Positions 24,869 through 33,316 are shown, numbered from the stretch's first letter. The stretch: 47,218 nucleotides of DNA from Ruminococcus flavefaciens (GCA_002309635.1 DBXO01000020.1:95510-142727); one strand, 5' to 3'. Made by a program: numbers and translations. Notes: generated by a model not told the origin, from the letters alone.

Positions 24869-25450
24869 ATGCTGAAAGACAAGGAAATAGCTGTTTTCAA
24901 CTATATAAAGTCCCGTCTCAGCGACGGAATGTCCCCATCGGTCAGGGAAATAATGGACGCAATGGGCTTCAAGTCCACGTCCACAGCCCACAGATACATC
25001 GAAACACTTGTCCGTGAGGGGCTTATCGAGAAAACAGGCAACCTCAACCGCACGCTCCGCCTGCCCAACAGCGGAACAGCCTCCGTGCCCGTAATCGGTA
25101 CGGTAACAGCAGGACAGCCCATCACAGCTGTTGAGGATATCACGGGATATATCGGCTTTGAAGCTCCGGGCGTTGACCCGCAGGAGCTCTTTGCACTTAA
25201 GGTCCGCGGTGAAAGCATGATAAACGCAGGCATACTCGACGGCGATATAGTCATAGTAAAGCGTATGAACTACGCAGAGAACGGAGATATCGTCGTAGCC
25301 TTCATCGACCGCGAGGAGGCTACGGTAAAGCGTTTCTACAAGGAAAAGGGCCGCTACCGCCTGCAGCCCGAAAATGACACCATGGAACCCATAATCGTGG
25401 ACGAAGTGGAGGTCCTCGGCAAGGTAATAGGCCTCAAACGCTACTACTGA
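24869..25450 (+). CDS. lexA: LexA repressor
   Basis: LexA represses SOS genes and self-cleaves when RecA filaments form. The 193 residues show the winged-helix DNA-binding domain (SPSVREIMDAMGFKSTSTAHRYI, about 22-44), the Ala81-Gly82 scissile bond in GTVTAGQPI, the nucleophile Ser116 in GESM and the general-base Lys154 in EATVKRFY, so it should be autocleavable. GGAGG lies 9 nt upstream of the ATG. It is encoded directly after murC. No convincing LexA box (GAAC-type palindrome in Firmicutes) was seen ahead of murC or lexA, so autoregulation cannot be confirmed here. Confidence 0.96.
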   Translation: MLKDKEIAVFNYIKSRLSDGMSPSVREIMDAMGFKSTSTAHRYIETLVREGLIEKTGNLNRTLRLPNSGTASVPVIGTVTAGQPITAVEDITGYIGFEAPGVDPQELFALKVRGESMINAGILDGDIVIVKRMNYAENGDIVVAFIDREEATVKRFYKEKGRYRLQPENDTMEPIIVDEVEVLGKVIGLKRYY

Positions 25451-25472
25451 ACCGTCGCAGCATTATTTACAG

Positions 25473-25489
25473 GCTTAATTAAATTAAGC
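25473..25489. repeat. palindrome downstream of lexA
   Basis: GCTTAATT and AATTAAGC flank a single A, a 17-bp near-perfect palindrome 22 bp after the lexA stop. As RNA it would be a weak AT-rich hairpin without a T run; a protein site is equally possible. Confidence 0.4.
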
Positions 25490-25525
25490 AGAAAGTCAAG
25501 GATAATACTGCTTTGTATCACTGCT

Positions 25526-25690
25526 GTGATTTACGTTGTATGTGAAGCAGGTATGAATATTTCCACGAAAAATTCCATAGGATTCCCACTGTTTTTCATC
25601 GGTACGATCTCACTTGGAGCATTTGCTGGATTTCTGATCGCTGCTGTTGTCTCCATAATAAGAAATAAGAAGCATGATTCCGGTATATAA
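25526..25690 (+). pseudogene. small two-helix membrane ORF or gene remnant after lexA
   Basis: The frame that continues directly past the lexA stop stays open for 80 codons to a stop at 25688-25690 and encodes two hydrophobic segments (IILLCITAVIYVV and FFIGTISLGAFAGFLIAAVVSII) ending in a basic tail (RNKKHDSGI). Available starts are GTG 25526 (54 residues) or ATG 25553 (45 residues), neither with a good ribosome site. It may be a degraded gene that lost its start, or a small membrane protein with a poor initiation signal. The following 86 bp to dcd are GC-rich and hold nothing I recognise apart from the dcd ribosome site. Confidence 0.35.
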
Positions 25691-25776
25691 GCCGCAGGCC
25701 CCAAAGGCCGCAGGGAGGCCGCCTTCGGAACGTCGAGACCGCCCCTCACCGATAACAAATCTGAAAGGTATAGCTT

Positions 25777-26322
25777 ATGATATTATCCGATAAAACCATT
25801 TCCCGTATGCTCGGGGAAGGCTCCCTTGTCATAGAACCGCTAACCGACGGGCAGATACAGCCCGCAAGCGTTGATGTCAGACTGGGAAACACATTCAGCG
25901 TGGTGGACGATACCCCCTCGGGAATCATCACGCTTAGCAGCAAAATAAACTACAAGACAATTACCGCCGACAGATATCTCATACTCCCGGGACAGTTCGT
26001 GCTTGCCACAACTATGGAATATTTCGAGCTTCCCGACGACCTGACCGCTTTCGTTGAGGGAAGGAGCTCCCTCGGACGAATGGGACTGTTCATACAGAAC
26101 GCAGGCTGGGTAGACCCCGGGTTCAGGGGCGAGATAACTCTGGAACTCTTCAACGCCAACCGCTGCGCAATAGAGCTTCAAAGCGGCAGAAGAGTCGGTC
26201 AGCTGGTATTCGCAAAAATGGACAGCCCCGCAGAAAAGCCCTACAGCGGAAAGTATCAGGGGCAGAAAGGCGCAACAGGTTCGAGAGTATTCATGGATAC
26301 CGACGGACCTGAGGAAGGGTGA
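25777..26322 (+). CDS. dcd: dCTP deaminase
   Basis: Dcd deaminates dCTP to dUTP, feeding dTMP synthesis; the dUTPase that completes the route is encoded 3.5 kb downstream. The 181-residue protein has the trimeric dUTPase-like fold, with the hallmark EGRSSLGRMGLFIQNAGWVDPGFRGEITLE; Glu119 in RGEITLE is the catalytic residue. The first residues MILSDKTISRML and the QPASVDVRLGN block are typical. Some relatives are bifunctional deaminase-dUTPases; the separate dut gene suggests a monofunctional enzyme here. AAAGG lies 8 nt before the ATG. It leads a gene string of mixed function. Confidence 0.93.
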   Translation: MILSDKTISRMLGEGSLVIEPLTDGQIQPASVDVRLGNTFSVVDDTPSGIITLSSKINYKTITADRYLILPGQFVLATTMEYFELPDDLTAFVEGRSSLGRMGLFIQNAGWVDPGFRGEITLELFNANRCAIELQSGRRVGQLVFAKMDSPAEKPYSGKYQGQKGATGSRVFMDTDGPEEG

Positions 26323-26326
26323 TGAT

Positions 26327-26749
26327 ATGAATATACCCGAAATACCGGACAACAGCCTTACCGAGGAGATAACCGAGATAATACGGCTGTGCGGAAAATA
26401 CGAAAAAGAATACGAGTTTGTATTTGCGCCCCCTCTTGCCGAGATAGAGATGACTGCGTGGGAACAGGTACACGGCATCATACTCCCCTGCCATGTCAAG
26501 GACTGGCTCGCTTTCTCAAACGGAAGCACCATAGCATATGACAAGCTATTCGGACTTGACGGCTTCATAGTAGGACACAGCCAGCTCCCGGAGGAGCTTG
26601 TGATAATCGGCTCCACACATGACGAGTCGCTGTGCTTCTCGAGGATAACCCATGAGATAGTGAGATACGGCACCAGCGAGACCCGCAGATACGAGGACCT
26701 AAGGGACTTCCTCCGCAGCACGGTCATACGTTCCCTCAGGAGAGGATGA
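26327..26749 (+). CDS. SMI1/KNR4 (SUKH superfamily) domain protein
   Basis: A 140-residue acidic protein with the SUKH pattern: an early helical region, the G-x-x-LP-xx-xxxWLAFSNGS core (ILPCHVKDWLAFSNGSTIAYD) and a C-terminal helix (YEDLRDFLRSTVI). Bacterial SUKH proteins are often immunity proteins for contact-dependent or polymorphic toxins, but stand-alone housekeeping-context members are common. No toxin gene is adjacent, so immunity is unproven. It begins 4 bp after dcd and is probably cotranscribed with it. The 85-bp gap to the next gene holds no clear terminator. Confidence 0.75.
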   Translation: MNIPEIPDNSLTEEITEIIRLCGKYEKEYEFVFAPPLAEIEMTAWEQVHGIILPCHVKDWLAFSNGSTIAYDKLFGLDGFIVGHSQLPEELVIIGSTHDESLCFSRITHEIVRYGTSETRRYEDLRDFLRSTVIRSLRRG

Positions 26750-26834
26750 AAGCAGGGCTTCAGCTTTTAGCCGTAACAGCAGCCCGGCCGATCACTGTTC
26801 AACGGCATCCGAACACTAAAATGGAGAGTTTTCA

Positions 26835-27335
26835 ATGAAAACCTATGCATTGATACTGTTGTTTATCATTATTGCAGGATTTCTTTACCATGTGACACAC
26901 GAGTTTTTCCATATCGTCATCGGAAAAAAAGCAGGTCTCAAGCTTACAGGCGTACAATGGTTCACCTATCACGGCGGAACAAAGGTCAGCTTTGAAGGCG
27001 AAGAAAAGATAACTGACGATGATAATGAAAAAATTTCCAAAGAATGGATATATATGTCACTTGCAGGCATTACCGGCACAACGCTGACCGGTTATGTCCT
27101 TGCAGTTGTATTTCTTCTCCTGCCGATAGGATATGTCAGGCTTTTCTTTTGGGTAATGTCGGCTATATTTCTTGTCTGCGACTCAGGTTATGCGGTGTTT
27201 TGCTCGTTCAGCGGCGGCGGAGACCTGTATCTTGTACGAAAAATATTGGGAAAGAAAAGCAGCATACTGAAAATCATCTCCGTTCTGCTCTTTATTTTCA
27301 ATATTTTTATCTTTTTATTTATTACATGGAAATAA
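26835..27335 (+). CDS. small membrane protein with HEFFH zinc-protease-like motif
   Basis: A 166-residue protein with about four hydrophobic segments. The first helix runs straight into YHVTHEFFHIVIG, giving HExxH (His22, Glu23, His26) at the membrane surface as in M50 site-2-type intramembrane proteases and related families. A buried Asp116 (FLVCDSGYAVF) in a later helix could be the third metal ligand. No PDZ or CBS domain is present, and the protein is short for an M50 enzyme. GGAGAG lies 6 nt before the ATG. I cannot place it in a named family with certainty; a non-proteolytic homologue is possible. Confidence 0.6.
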   Translation: MKTYALILLFIIIAGFLYHVTHEFFHIVIGKKAGLKLTGVQWFTYHGGTKVSFEGEEKITDDDNEKISKEWIYMSLAGITGTTLTGYVLAVVFLLLPIGYVRLFFWVMSAIFLVCDSGYAVFCSFSGGGDLYLVRKILGKKSSILKIISVLLFIFNIFIFLFITWK

Positions 27336-27375
27336 AAATTTTTTAAAAACACTTCCATTTCTGCGAAAAATAGTG

Positions 27376-27381
27376 TATAAT
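27376..27381 (+). promoter_or_regulatory. -10 element ahead of zapA
   Basis: A perfect TATAAT lies 40 bp before the zapA start; the sequence 17 bp upstream (TTCCAT) is a poor -35, so the promoter call is tentative. Confidence 0.4.
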
Positions 27382-27421
27382 GTAGAGTGGTAAAAAACAC
27401 GTCACGGAAAGGACGATACAA

Positions 27422-27784
27422 ATGCTTAATGAAGTAAAGGTCATCATCTGCGGTAAGGAGTACAAGATCAAGACCGCCGAAGCTCCAAACTACGTTTACG
27501 CTCTTGCAAGAGCACTCGAAACAAAGATCGACGAGATCACTACTGCAAGCGGTTCTTCGCCGTATGCAGCCTCCATCATGGTGGCAATGGCTCTTCTCGA
27601 CGACCTCAATAAGGCTAATCAGCGCCTTGACAGTATCCGCGATCAGACCAAGGAATACGTTGACGAAGCAGGCAGGACCCGTATAGAGCGCGACGCTGCT
27701 CAGAAGGAGATAGAGGTCCTCAAGTCCAAGATAACTCAGCTTGAGAATATGGTCAAGCTCAAGCAGCTCAGCGACAGCATTTAA
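27422..27784 (+). CDS. zapA: cell division protein ZapA
   Basis: ZapA binds FtsZ and promotes bundling of protofilaments at the Z-ring. The 120-residue protein has the N-terminal beta-hairpin segment VKVIICGKEYKIKTAEAPNYVYALARALETKIDEI and a long C-terminal coiled coil (about 70-115, with heptad-like Leu/Ile/Val). AAAGGA lies 8 nt upstream. It overlaps the start of the U32 peptidase gene by one base (TAATG), a zapA-U32 pairing often seen in Clostridia, which supports the call. Confidence 0.9.
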   Translation: MLNEVKVIICGKEYKIKTAEAPNYVYALARALETKIDEITTASGSSPYAASIMVAMALLDDLNKANQRLDSIRDQTKEYVDEAGRTRIERDAAQKEIEVLKSKITQLENMVKLKQLSDSI

Positions 27785-29820
27785 TGAAGCAAACCGAGAT
27801 ACTCGCTCCAGCAGGCAGCATGGAAACTCTCCGTGCAGCCCTCAGAACAGGCGCACAAGCAGTGTATATAGGCGGAAAGCGTTTTTCTGCCCGAAGCAGC
27901 GCAGCCAACTTCTCAATTGACGAGATAGGCGAAGCCGCCGCACTTTGCCACAGGTACGGTGCAAAGCTGGACCTCGCCGTAAATACCGTCATATCCGATG
28001 ATGAAGCTTCCGGTTTCTGCGAATACATAAAGTCTGCCGCAGAATGCGGCGTTGACGCATTTATAGTTCAGGACTGGGGCTGTGCCGAGCTCATACGCCG
28101 CTGCGTTCCAGACGCCGTTCTTCACGGCTCAACGCAGATGTCAGTGCATACCGCCGCAGGTGCTTCAATGCTCCGCGACCTTGGCTATGCAAGAGTGGTG
28201 CCCGCCCGTGAGCTGGACAGGGATACAATAGCACGTATCTGCAAAACAGGGATAGAGACCGAGATATTCGTACACGGTGCACTGTGTATGTCAGTCTCGG
28301 GACAGTGCTATATGTCGGCAATGATAGGTTCACGCTCCGCGAACCGCGGATGCTGCGGACAAGCCTGCCGACTGCCATTTTCCGCTGTGGGCAGCAAAGA
28401 CAGAGCTGCTCTGTCACTGAAAGACCTTTCGCTGCTCCCCCGTGTCCGCGAGCTTGCAGAGCTGGGAGTGGATTCCTTCAAGATAGAGGGACGCATGAAG
28501 CGCCCCGAATATGTGGCTTCTGCCGTAAATGAGCTTAAGGCCGCCCTTGACGGGAACGCCCCCGATATGAAGCTCCTGCGCGGAGTTTTCTCGCGAAGCG
28601 GTTTCACGGACGGATATTATACGGGAAAAAGACAGGATATGTTCGGAGTCCGCGAAAAGGACGATGTTATCTCCGCCCATGAGCTTATACCGAAGATACA
28701 TGAGCTTTACCGCTTCGAGCGCAAAGCGTACACCGCTGATTTCCATGCCGTTATAAAGGCGTGGCTGCCCGTTGTCATAACTGCAAAATGCGGTGATATA
28801 TCGGTATCAGCCGAGGGTGAAGCACCGGAAAAGGCGCTGAACCGCCCCACTGACGCTGCCGCGCTTGAAAAGCAGCTGTCAAAGCTTGGTGATACGGTGT
28901 TCAGCTTCGGAAAGCTCACAGCCGACATAGGCGAGGGACTTATGGTCCCCGCAGGAAAACTCAACGAGCTTCGGCGTGACGCAGCTGAAAGGCTCACTGA
29001 GAAGATCATCAGGCGGAATACTCCTGTGTATACTATTTCCGGCTATATACCTGATGCCGGCAGATACAATCCGCCAAACCGCAATGGCAGACTGCCGCTC
29101 CGCACATTCTGCCGCACAGCTGCACAGATAAAGGCTGCCGCAGAGCTTTCGAAGTACATCATAGTGCCCGAAGAGCTGCTGAGTGAAGAAATACTCGGCA
29201 GCGTGGATACGGAAAAACTCATTGTCTCTCCTCCCCGCTTCATCACAGACGAAGACGGACTGGCGGAAAGGCTTGCAGAGCTGCGCCGGGCAGGAGTTAA
29301 CAGACTGTACTGCCACACTCCCGATTGTATCGCCATAGGTAAGAGACTTGGATTCAAGCTGCACGGCAGCTTCACACTCAATGTTTTCAACTCCTACAGT
29401 GCGGAATATCTCCGCGGCCTCGGCCTTGAGGACTGCATATTCTCTGTCGAGGCTGATCTGCCGCAGATAGCTGCAGTACGCACGGAGCTTCCCACAGGAG
29501 CTGTTATATACGGCAGACTTCCCCTTATGCTGACAAGGAACTGCCCCATAAAAAACGAAGTCGGCTGCGGGAAATGCACAAAAAAGCTGATTGACCGCAC
29601 AGGCAGAGAGCTCCCCGTTATATGCTCAAGGAACTACACGGAGATACTCAACGCGGACAGGCTCTTTATGTCGGACAGACTTGACGAAATGAAAAATACA
29701 GCCTTTGGCGCGGTATACCTCTCAGACGAGGACGCCGAGGGCACACGCGCCGCTCTCAGCGGACGCAGGCCGAAGGGAAACATCACCCGCGGACTATACT
29801 ACAGAGGTATCTCAACATGA
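27784..29820 (+). CDS. U32-family peptidase/hydroxylase with C-terminal domain (DUF3656-like)
   Basis: A 678-residue U32 protein. The N-terminal barrel starts EILAPAGSMETLRAALRTGAQAVYIGG, the U32 signature, and carries the cysteine set at 168, 175, 190/191 and 195 (GALCMSVSGQCYMS...GCCGQACRLPF), now known in characterised relatives to bind an Fe-S cluster. Next comes SLKDLSLL...VDSFKIEGRMK, then a long C-terminal part with further cysteines in CPIKNEVGCGKC. Characterised members (RlhA, TrhP) hydroxylate RNA bases using prephenate-derived chemistry, so an RNA-modification role is more likely than proteolysis, though not proven here. It is fused translationally to zapA upstream and overlaps dut by 4 bp (ATGA). 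Confidence 0.88.
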   Translation: MKQTEILAPAGSMETLRAALRTGAQAVYIGGKRFSARSSAANFSIDEIGEAAALCHRYGAKLDLAVNTVISDDEASGFCEYIKSAAECGVDAFIVQDWGCAELIRRCVPDAVLHGSTQMSVHTAAGASMLRDLGYARVVPARELDRDTIARICKTGIETEIFVHGALCMSVSGQCYMSAMIGSRSANRGCCGQACRLPFSAVGSKDRAALSLKDLSLLPRVRELAELGVDSFKIEGRMKRPEYVASAVNELKAALDGNAPDMKLLRGVFSRSGFTDGYYTGKRQDMFGVREKDDVISAHELIPKIHELYRFERKAYTADFHAVIKAWLPVVITAKCGDISVSAEGEAPEKALNRPTDAAALEKQLSKLGDTVFSFGKLTADIGEGLMVPAGKLNELRRDAAERLTEKIIRRNTPVYTISGYIPDAGRYNPPNRNGRLPLRTFCRTAAQIKAAAELSKYIIVPEELLSEEILGSVDTEKLIVSPPRFITDEDGLAERLAELRRAGVNRLYCHTPDCIAIGKRLGFKLHGSFTLNVFNSYSAEYLRGLGLEDCIFSVEADLPQIAAVRTELPTGAVIYGRLPLMLTRNCPIKNEVGCGKCTKKLIDRTGRELPVICSRNYTEILNADRLFMSDRLDEMKNTAFGAVYLSDEDAEGTRAALSGRRPKGNITRGLYYRGIST

Positions 29821-30257
29821 AACTTACCTTCAAAAAGCTTGACCCCAAAGCCGTTATCCCCTCACGCGCCACCCCGGGAAGCGCAGGTCTCGACCTTTGC
29901 GCATGCCTTGACGCTCCCGTGACCCTGGAGCCGGGGGAGATAAAAATGATACCAATAGGTATCACGGCTGAGCCCGATTCCGATGATATCGCCCTGCTTA
30001 TCTACCCGCGCTCGGGACTTTCCTCAAAATTCGGAGTTTCCCTTGCAAACTGCGTCGGTGTTGTGGACAGCGACTACAGGGGAGCATGGTTCGTGCCCCT
30101 CATAAATCACGGAAAAACAGCGTTTACCGTTGAACACGGCATGCGCGTGGCTCAGGTCATTCCAACACGCATATTAATGCCCGATATCGAGGTCAGCGAC
30201 GAGCTTTCTGCTACTGAACGCGGAAACGGCGGCTTCGGCTCCTCGGGTATTAAATAG
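29817..30257 (+). CDS. dut: deoxyuridine 5'-triphosphate nucleotidohydrolase
   Basis: dUTPase cleaves dUTP to dUMP and pyrophosphate, preventing uracil incorporation and supplying thymidylate synthase. The 146-residue trimer-type enzyme shows the five motifs: PGSAGLDLCA, IYPRSGLSSKFG, the Asp motif CVGVVDSDYRG, VAQVIPTRI and the C-terminal Gly-rich arm RGNGGFGSSG. It starts inside the U32 gene stop. It complements Dcd in the same strand and region. Confidence 0.96.
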   Translation: MKLTFKKLDPKAVIPSRATPGSAGLDLCACLDAPVTLEPGEIKMIPIGITAEPDSDDIALLIYPRSGLSSKFGVSLANCVGVVDSDYRGAWFVPLINHGKTAFTVEHGMRVAQVIPTRILMPDIEVSDELSATERGNGGFGSSGIK

Positions 30258-30353
30258 ATCCGGAAATATCAGGTTTTTGTGGCTGTCAGCTGAACAGCCC
30301 GAAAGTTTACCTGCCCGGCAAATCATATCAAACAAAGGATTGGAGATATTATT

Positions 30354-30614
30354 ATGAAAAAGACACTCTATTTTCTGCTTCTCTTTATATGCGCCTGCAT
30401 TCTCGGCGGAGTCATCGGCAGCATGGCTTCCGGAGCCTTCGCATGGCTTGGCTTTGCAAGAGGTATAAGCCTTGATAACAGCACATTCTCTATGGAGCTC
30501 TTCAGTATCACATTCGGCTTTACTTTCAATATCAACATCGCTCAGATAATATGCATAATCATCGCTATCTATGCATATATAAAGACTGCTCCCAAGCTTA
30601 TTACGTCCAAATAA
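30354..30614 (+). CDS. DUF4321-type small membrane protein
   Basis: An 86-residue protein with an N-terminal helix (LYFLLLFICACILGGVIGSM), a short outer loop and a second helix (NINIAQIICIIIAIYAYIK), matching the DUF4321 pattern including the TFGFTFNINI block before helix 2. The function is unknown; in Clostridia such genes often stand near mreB, as here. GGAG lies 8 nt before the ATG. The 96-bp gap after dut has no terminator, so it may share that transcript. Confidence 0.75.
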   Translation: MKKTLYFLLLFICACILGGVIGSMASGAFAWLGFARGISLDNSTFSMELFSITFGFTFNINIAQIICIIIAIYAYIKTAPKLITSK

Positions 30615-30718
30615 TCGCTTATTATAGTCCTTTTCGACAGTTTTTTGTCACCTGCGGGCGCTTTAGTTTCCGTATTGTACCAAAATTTGCATGCATGGTA
30701 AATTATAGGCGAAAAATC

Positions 30719-30747
30719 TTGTACATATTTCCCGTTGGTGCTATAAT
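30719..30747 (+). promoter_or_regulatory. mreB operon promoter
   Basis: TTGTAC (30719-30724), 17 bp, TATAAT (30742-30747). The leader is about 40 nt and the gene has AAGGAG in front. It marks the start of the elongasome transcript. Confidence 0.8.
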
Positions 30748-30793
30748 ATAAATATGTGTATACAAAGAATCATTGCATTTAAGGAGCTGCAGA

Positions 30794-31810
30794 ATGTTTA
30801 CTAAAGATATTGGCATTGACCTCGGTACTGCTAATACCCTCGTATATATGAGAGGAAAGGGTATAATAATAAGAGAGCCGTCGGTCGTTGCCGTAAATAC
30901 AAGAACTGACAAATGCCGCTATGTCGGCAAGGAGGCCAAGGACGTCATAGGGCGCACACCTGGTTCCATCGTTGCCGTGAGACCTCTTAAGGACGGCGTT
31001 ATCGCCGATTTCGACATAGCCACTACTATGCTTCAGGAATTTATAAAAAAGGCTCTTAAGGGCACATTTTTCACAAAGGCAAACGTTATCATATGCATTC
31101 CCTCGGGCGTAACTGCCGTTGAGAGACGTGCTGTACGCGAATCCTGCAAAAAGGCAGGCGCAAACAACGTCCTCATCATCGAGGAGCCCATGGCTGCGGC
31201 TATCGGTGCAGGCCTCCCCACAAACGAGGCGGCAGGCTCAATGATAGTCGATATCGGCGGCGGCACAAGCGAAGTCGCTGTTATTTCCATGGGCGGCATA
31301 GTTGCTTCACGTTCGGTAAGATGTGCGGGTGACGAGTTCGACGCCGCCATCATAAACTATATAAAGAAAAAGTACAACCTCCTTATCGGTGAGCGCACTG
31401 CCGAGAATATCAAGCTGGACATCGGCTCCGCTTTCCCCAGTGAGAAGGAAGAATCACAGGAAATAAAAGGCAGGAATCTCCTGAATGGTCTGCCCGAGAA
31501 TATAACCGTTACCTCTGCGGAGATACGCGACGCTCTTGTTGAGCCTCTTTCAAGAGTTATCGACGCTATAAAGTCAACTCTTGAGGAAACTCCTCCCGAG
31601 CTTTCCGCCGATATCATCGACCACGGCATTACTCTTTCAGGCGGCGGTGCTCTGCTCAGAGGCCTTGACAAGCTCATAAACCGCGAAACGGGTATGCCCG
31701 TATATATCGCAGAATATCCCCTCGACTGCGTTGCTGAGGGTACAGGAAAGATCCTCGAGAATATCAACGATTATCAGGACGCTCTCACCGAAAACGTCAA
31801 GTATTATTAA
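30794..31810 (+). CDS. mreB: rod-shape actin homologue MreB
   Basis: MreB forms membrane-associated actin-like filaments that orient the peptidoglycan elongation machinery. The start at 30794 (ATG, AAGGAG 8 nt upstream) gives 338 residues beginning MFTKDIGIDLGTANTLVYMRGKG with the phosphate-1 loop; an ATG 21 bp upstream is inside the leader. Phosphate-2 (IVDIGGGTSEVAVIS) and the adenosine motif (SGGGALLRGLD) are intact, as is the conserved EEPMAAAIGAGLP. It is followed at 11 bp by mreC. A rod-like or ovoid cell with lateral wall growth is inferred. Confidence 0.97.
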   Translation: MFTKDIGIDLGTANTLVYMRGKGIIIREPSVVAVNTRTDKCRYVGKEAKDVIGRTPGSIVAVRPLKDGVIADFDIATTMLQEFIKKALKGTFFTKANVIICIPSGVTAVERRAVRESCKKAGANNVLIIEEPMAAAIGAGLPTNEAAGSMIVDIGGGTSEVAVISMGGIVASRSVRCAGDEFDAAIINYIKKKYNLLIGERTAENIKLDIGSAFPSEKEESQEIKGRNLLNGLPENITVTSAEIRDALVEPLSRVIDAIKSTLEETPPELSADIIDHGITLSGGGALLRGLDKLINRETGMPVYIAEYPLDCVAEGTGKILENINDYQDALTENVKYY

Positions 31811-31821
31811 GGGGGAGCTTC

Positions 31822-32748
31822 ATGCGTGATTTCATAAAAAGCACCAGATTCAAGATTCTGCTTGCTTTTCTCGCCTTTCTCGTCGGTATAATGGTCTATG
31901 CCGTTACAAAGGGCGGCTATTCCGTTTCGGGAGCTTCTTTTATAAATACCCTGACAAAGCCTTTCCGCGCAGCTTCAAACGGCATAAGCATGAAAATGGA
32001 GCACACCGTGGACAAGCTGAAAAATGCAGACCGATATTTCGAGGAAAATGAACGCCTTAAACAGCAGATAGGCGAGCTCAACGCACAGCTCACAGAGTAT
32101 GACGCTATAAAAGCCGAGGTGGAGGAGCTGCGCAAGTTCGTTACCATAAAGCAGGAAAACGAGGATTATCAGCTCTCTCAGCCCTGCAAGGTACTGGGCT
32201 ATGTGACCAACGATCCTTTCAAGTCCTTTACTATTGACAAGGGCTCGGAGGACGGCATACTGGTGAACTGCCCCGTTGTTACGGCCGAGGGTCTCGTGGG
32301 TATAACCGTTGATGTATCAAAGCACGTATCCACCGTGAGAACTATACTCTCCCCCGACCTTTCCGTAGCCGCTGTGGCTTCCGCTTCAAATGCGGATCAG
32401 GGAATCATCGAGGGCAATGTAGTTTCATCGGAGAGCGGCCATACCAAGCTCATACATGTTCCGAAGAAGAACAAGCTGAAGCGCGGCGATCTTATGATAA
32501 CCGCAGGCGCAAGCGGTATTTTCCCAAAGGATTACCCTATCGGAACTATCATAGAAACAGGCTTCGATTCAAACGGCCTTTCTGTCTGTGCCGAGATACA
32601 GCCCTGCGTGGACGTTTCCCGTCTTACCTCCGTTGTGGTCATTACCGATTTCAGCGGCAAGAAAACAGAAGACGAAGATGATGACAAAGAGGAAGATGAT
32701 GACAAAGAGGAAGACGATGACAAAGAGGAAGACGTAAATGAGGATTAG
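31822..32748 (+). CDS. mreC: cell shape-determining protein MreC with acidic repeat tail
   Basis: MreC is the periplasm-side scaffold that links MreB/MreD to class B PBPs. The 308-residue protein has a membrane helix at about 11-29, a coiled coil about 60-110 and two beta domains (PCKVLGYVTNDPFKSFTIDKGSEDGI and the C-terminal VTAGASGIFPKDYPIGTI block). After the last strand comes a roughly 28-residue tail made almost only of Asp, Glu and Lys with three DDDKEE-type units, unusual for MreC. GGGGGAG stands 4 nt upstream of the ATG. The tail DNA overlaps the start of mreD by 11 bp. Confidence 0.92.
   Translation: MRDFIKSTRFKILLAFLAFLVGIMVYAVTKGGYSVSGASFINTLTKPFRAASNGISMKMEHTVDKLKNADRYFEENERLKQQIGELNAQLTEYDAIKAEVEELRKFVTIKQENEDYQLSQPCKVLGYVTNDPFKSFTIDKGSEDGILVNCPVVTAEGLVGITVDVSKHVSTVRTILSPDLSVAAVASASNADQGIIEGNVVSSESGHTKLIHVPKKNKLKRGDLMITAGASGIFPKDYPIGTIIETGFDSNGLSVCAEIQPCVDVSRLTSVVVITDFSGKKTEDEDDDKEEDDDKEEDDDKEEDVNED
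32676..32735 (+). repeat. 18-bp tandem repeats in the mreC tail
   Basis: Three nearly identical 18-bp units (GATGATGACAAAGAGGAA type) encode DDDKEE repeats. Such in-frame repeats can change copy number by slippage without frameshift, so the tail length may vary between strains. Confidence 0.75.
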
Positions 32749-33316
32749 AACTACCCGTGAGCAGAATATACTGCGCTTCAAGACTGTTCTGCGCTGGATA
32801 GCATATTATCTGCTCGTTTTCATGTGCTTCATAATAATGACCTCAGGCACTCTGTATAAGCCTGTACTCCTTGTACCGCTTGCAATAGGCATTGCCATAA
32901 ACAACAATATCTACGGCGCTGCTGTTACGGGAGCTGTCTGCGGCTTCCTTATCGATATCAGCTGCGGAAAGCTCTTCGGCTATAATGCTGTGATACTCAC
33001 ATTCTTCTGTATAGCCGCAAATCTCGTTTTTGAGCTTTACCTCCGCGACAGATTTATCAATTTCATGATAATTACTGCCGCTGCTTCATACATACAGTGC
33101 TGGCTGGACTATAAATTCTACTATCAGATATGGGGCTATGAAAACGTCAGCCGCATATTCGTGAGAGTATCACTGAGAGTCTGGATATACACTGTCATAT
33201 CAGCTGTGCTGATATTCCTTGTGCTGAAGATCGTGAACCGCCTGCTCATGCCTAAGGAGCACCTTACCATCGAGGAGGCTCTCAATACCAATATTCAGCC
33301 AGAAAACAGAAGATGA
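32738..33316 (+). CDS. mreD: rod shape-determining protein MreD
   Basis: A 192-residue protein with five to six membrane helices, the third member of the mreBCD set; MreD is poorly conserved and the call rests on topology, length and position. The VTGAVCGFLIDI...LFGYNAVILTFF segment, with a conserved-looking Gly/Asp pair in the membrane, resembles MreD proteins. The start overlaps mreC by 11 bp and has GAGG 9 nt upstream. The next gene (PBP2) begins after a 328-bp gap filled mainly by the inverted-repeat element at 33342-33603. Confidence 0.85.
   Translation: MRIRTTREQNILRFKTVLRWIAYYLLVFMCFIIMTSGTLYKPVLLVPLAIGIAINNNIYGAAVTGAVCGFLIDISCGKLFGYNAVILTFFCIAANLVFELYLRDRFINFMIITAAASYIQCWLDYKFYYQIWGYENVSRIFVRVSLRVWIYTVISAVLIFLVLKIVNRLLMPKEHLTIEEALNTNIQPENRR

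Noticed and set aside
25840..26727. 295-codon open frame on the minus strand
   Set aside because: Antisense to dcd and the SUKH gene, which both have clear motifs and ribosome sites.
32676..32735. Regularly spaced repeats that might be a CRISPR-like array
   Set aside because: They are in-frame coding repeats (DDDKEE) in mreC without spacers.
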